13,086 nucleotides of DNA from Streptosporangiaceae bacterium. GTDB lineage: Bacteria; Actinomycetota; Actinomycetes; Streptosporangiales; Streptosporangiaceae. The stretch is taken from assembly GCA_030052355.1 (NCBI GenBank), contig JASIGS010000280.1, positions 1 to 13,086 on the forward strand, written 5' to 3'. Below the pieces are notes generated by a model. The model was not told the DNA's origin and did no database searches. It saw only the letters and a list, made by a program, of their open reading frames with translations. The translations under genes and the position numbers were made by a program. Of this stretch, positions 10,996 through 13,086 are shown piece after piece (within the stretch, counting starts at the first letter, position 1; every line of letters begins with the position of its first letter).

Positions 10996-13086
10996 CTAGC
11001 GCAGGTCGCCGTTCACCATCCCGGCAGGAGCGTCCGGGACGGTGACGAGCCCAAGCTCGGCGGCATCTGACAGCAGCCGGTGGCGCGGCAGGATCCTGAC
11101 CGTGTAACCAAATGGCCCCGGCTGGCCGAGCTCGGCGAAACCGGAGTACCTGGCCACTCCGTCGGCCGCCGGCTCGCCGTCAAGCCGCAGCGGAGCCCGG
11201 GCCGGCTCGACGATCTCGTCGGCATCCCCGGCGCGCCCGTAGACGACCTCCACGGTCACGTCGTCGGGTGAGAGCGTGCCGAGCGCCACCTTTGCCCGCA
11301 GGTTCAGGTGCCCGCCGGGGCTGAGGTTGCCGTCGTCGGCCTCCACGTGTTGGACCCGCACCTGCGGCCAGGCAGCGGTGACCCGCTGCTTCCACGCGGC
11401 TAGCTCGCGGGCGCCGTCGAATGCACCGTCAGCGCGCGCGCCTCGGCGGGACGCCCCGCCGTCGGAGTCCGCGCCAGCCTGGACGCCAGCACCAGCCCCG
11501 GCGCCCGCGGCCAGCACCCTGGACGCCCGCGCGGCGGGCGCGTAGAACTCGGTCACGTACTCCCTGACCATCCTGGTAGCCAGGGCCTTCGGCCCGAGCG
11601 TGCGCAGCGTGTGCGCCACCAGCTCCAGCCACTTGGCGGGCAGTCCGTCCCTGCCGACGTCGTAGAACAGCGGCGCGACCGACTTCCCGATCAGGTCGTA
11701 CAGCGCGGCTGCCTCGAGCTCGTCGCGGCGGTCCGGGTCGGCAACGCCCTCTGCGGACGGGATCGCCCAGCCGTTGCGGGCGTCGTACCACTCGTCCCAC
11801 CAGCCGTCGAGCACCGACAGGTTCAGGGCGCCGTTGAGCGCTGCCTTCATGCCAGAGGTGCCGCACGCCTCCAGCGGCCGCAGCGGGTTGTTCAGCCATA
11901 CGTCACAGCCGTGCACGAGCGTCCGCGCCATGGCCATGTCGTAATCAGGCAGGAAGACGATCCGGTGCCGGACCTGCCGGCCGTCGGCGAACCTGACGAG
12001 CTGCTGGATCAGCTGCTTCCCGCCGTCATCGGCCGGGTGGGCCTTCCCGGCGATCACGAACTGCACCGGCCGTTCGTCGTCCAGTAGCAGCTCGGTCAGC
12101 CGTTCTGGGTCGTGCAGCATCATGGTCAGCCGCTTATAAGAAGGCACCCGGCGGGCGAACCCGATCGTCAGCACGTTCTCGTCGAGCACGCTGTCGATCC
12201 AGATCAGCTCCGCGTCCGAGGCACCGCGCTGCCGCCAGGACGCGCGCAGCCTGCTCCGCGCGTCCTCGATGAGCCTTGCCCGCAGCACTTGCCTGACCTC
12301 CCACAAGCGCGCGGGGTCGGCCGCCGCGCGGTCCCAGAACGCCGGGTCGTCGGCCGGGTCGGTCGGTGCGTGGCCGCGGCGCGGGTCCTGGCCAAGACCG
12401 ATGATCTCCGGCGCCACCCAGGTCGGCGCGTGCACTCCGTTGGTCACCGAGCCGATCGGCACCTCGGCGGCGTCAAAGCCCGGCCACAAGCCGGTGAACA
12501 TGGCGCGGGACACCATGCCGTGCAGCTGGCTGACGCCATTGACCCGCTGAGCAAGCCGCATGCCCATGACCGCCATGTTGAAGACCGCCGGGTCGCCGCC
12601 AGGGAACGTCTCCGCGCCGAGGGCCAGGACCTGGTCGGCAGGGAGCGCGGATTCTGGGCTGGCGAACTGCCGCGCCACCAGCTCGAGCGGGAACCTGTCG
12701 ATCCCCGCGGGCACCGGCGTGTGGGTGGTGAACACGGTCCCCGCCCGGCACATCTCCAGTGCTGCCGGGAACCCGAGACCGCGCTGCACGTACTCGCGGA
12801 TGCGCTCGAGCCCGAGGAAACCGGCGTGCCCCTCGTTGGTGTGAAAGACCTCGGGCTCCGCGTGCCCGGAGATCGCGCAGTAGGCCCGCACGGCCCGGAC
12901 GCCGCCGATGCCGAGCAGAAGCTCCTGGCGCAGCCTGTGGTCGGTGCCGCCGCCGTAGAGCCTGTCGGTCACCTCGCGCAGTTCCGGGTCGTTCTCCTCC
13001 ACGTAAGAGTCGAGCAGCAGCAGCGGGACCCGGCCAACCTGGGCCACCCAGATCTGCGCCGCGAGCACGGCCTCGTCGGCCATGGT
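10996..13086 (-). CDS. glgP: Alpha-glucan (glycogen/maltodextrin) phosphorylase, partial at 5' end
   Basis: The C-terminal 696 residues of a GT35-family phosphorylase that releases glucose-1-phosphate from alpha-1,4-glucans. The frame is open to the right edge; ATG 13083 is internal, and comparison with remembered actinobacterial relatives of about 850 residues suggests 150-200 residues are missing. Numbering from that Met: VGRVPLLLLDS (16-26), EVFHTNEGHAGFLGLERI (78-95), TTHTPVPAG (119-127), GFARRVPSYKR (308-318), GKAHP (346-350), and EACGTSGMKAALNGALNLS (405-423), where K413 is the expected PLP-binding lysine. This TSGMK form is typical of actinobacterial enzymes rather than the GTGNMK of glycogen phosphorylase. 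An Ala/Gly/Asp-rich insert occupies about 524-556, before a beta-rich C-terminal domain. Function is expected to be glycogen or maltodextrin recycling. Confidence 0.94.
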   Translation of the reverse strand, partial: TMADEAVLAAQIWVAQVGRVPLLLLDSYVEENDPELREVTDRLYGGGTDHRLRQELLLGIGGVRAVRAYCAISGHAEPEVFHTNEGHAGFLGLERIREYVQRGLGFPAALEMCRAGTVFTTHTPVPAGIDRFPLELVARQFASPESALPADQVLALGAETFPGGDPAVFNMAVMGMRLAQRVNGVSQLHGMVSRAMFTGLWPGFDAAEVPIGSVTNGVHAPTWVAPEIIGLGQDPRRGHAPTDPADDPAFWDRAAADPARLWEVRQVLRARLIEDARSRLRASWRQRGASDAELIWIDSVLDENVLTIGFARRVPSYKRLTMMLHDPERLTELLLDDERPVQFVIAGKAHPADDGGKQLIQQLVRFADGRQVRHRIVFLPDYDMAMARTLVHGCDVWLNNPLRPLEACGTSGMKAALNGALNLSVLDGWWDEWYDARNGWAIPSAEGVADPDRRDELEAAALYDLIGKSVAPLFYDVGRDGLPAKWLELVAHTLRTLGPKALATRMVREYVTEFYAPAARASRVLAAGAGAGAGVQAGADSDGGASRRGARADGAFDGARELAAWKQRVTAAWPQVRVQHVEADDGNLSPGGHLNLRAKVALGTLSPDDVTVEVVYGRAGDADEIVEPARAPLRLDGEPAADGVARYSGFAELGQPGPFGYTVRILPRHRLLSDAAELGLVTVPDAPAGMVNGDLR

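Noticed and set aside
13081..13083. ATG at 13083 as the true start of glucan phosphorylase
   Set aside because: The frame continues to the window edge, and conserved N-terminal parts of the family would be missing if translation began here.

Overview
The window is GC-rich (roughly 70% G+C by eye). Start codons are often GTG, purine-rich Shine-Dalgarno sites are clear, and third codon positions are strongly biased to G/C. Together with a BldC-type regulator, a DUF3017-like membrane protein, an FHA-HTH protein and a Hanks-type kinase, this points to a filamentous or otherwise complex actinomycete. I cannot name the genus. All proteins look chromosomal. I see no insertion sequence, prophage, CRISPR array, rRNA or tRNA.

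Layout, left to right. (1) 1-695, minus: 5' two thirds of a CNNM/HlyC-CorC-type membrane protein, cut by the window edge. (2) 696-994: divergent spacer with a 41-bp tandem repeat. (3) 995-2191, plus: M20-family amidohydrolase, followed by a near-perfect 50-bp palindrome that probably terminates transcription from both sides. (4) 2314-6203, minus, read right to left: citrate synthase, DUF3017-like small membrane protein (GTGA overlap), NADP-type isocitrate dehydrogenase and LDH-like malate dehydrogenase. This is a TCA-cycle cluster. (5) 6204-6393: a divergent control region with two families of short direct repeats and overlapping dyads. (6) 6394-7056, plus: FHA-HTH regulator, the only gene in which I found a TTA leucine codon. 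(7) 7123-10295, minus, read right to left: enoyl-CoA hydratase, an unidentified 138-residue protein, and a Ser/Thr kinase with a multi-pass membrane C-terminus that may be translated from a leaderless mRNA. (8) 10415-10633, minus: BldC-like regulator with a strong hairpin after it and a 362-bp region upstream. (9) 10996-13086, minus: alpha-glucan phosphorylase, cut by the right edge.

How the genes fit together. Citrate synthase, isocitrate dehydrogenase and malate dehydrogenase supply three TCA steps from what looks like one transcription unit. The FHA-HTH protein is transcribed divergently from that unit across repeat-rich DNA, and a membrane kinase lies tail to tail with it. This layout suggests, but does not prove, a phospho-threonine signalling route to TCA gene expression. 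Glucan phosphorylase (glycogen breakdown) and enoyl-CoA hydratase (fatty-acid beta-oxidation) add further carbon metabolism. The most original material is the unexplained cis structure at 6244-6361, the TTA codon, and the palindrome at 2226-2275. The genes themselves belong mostly to known families.
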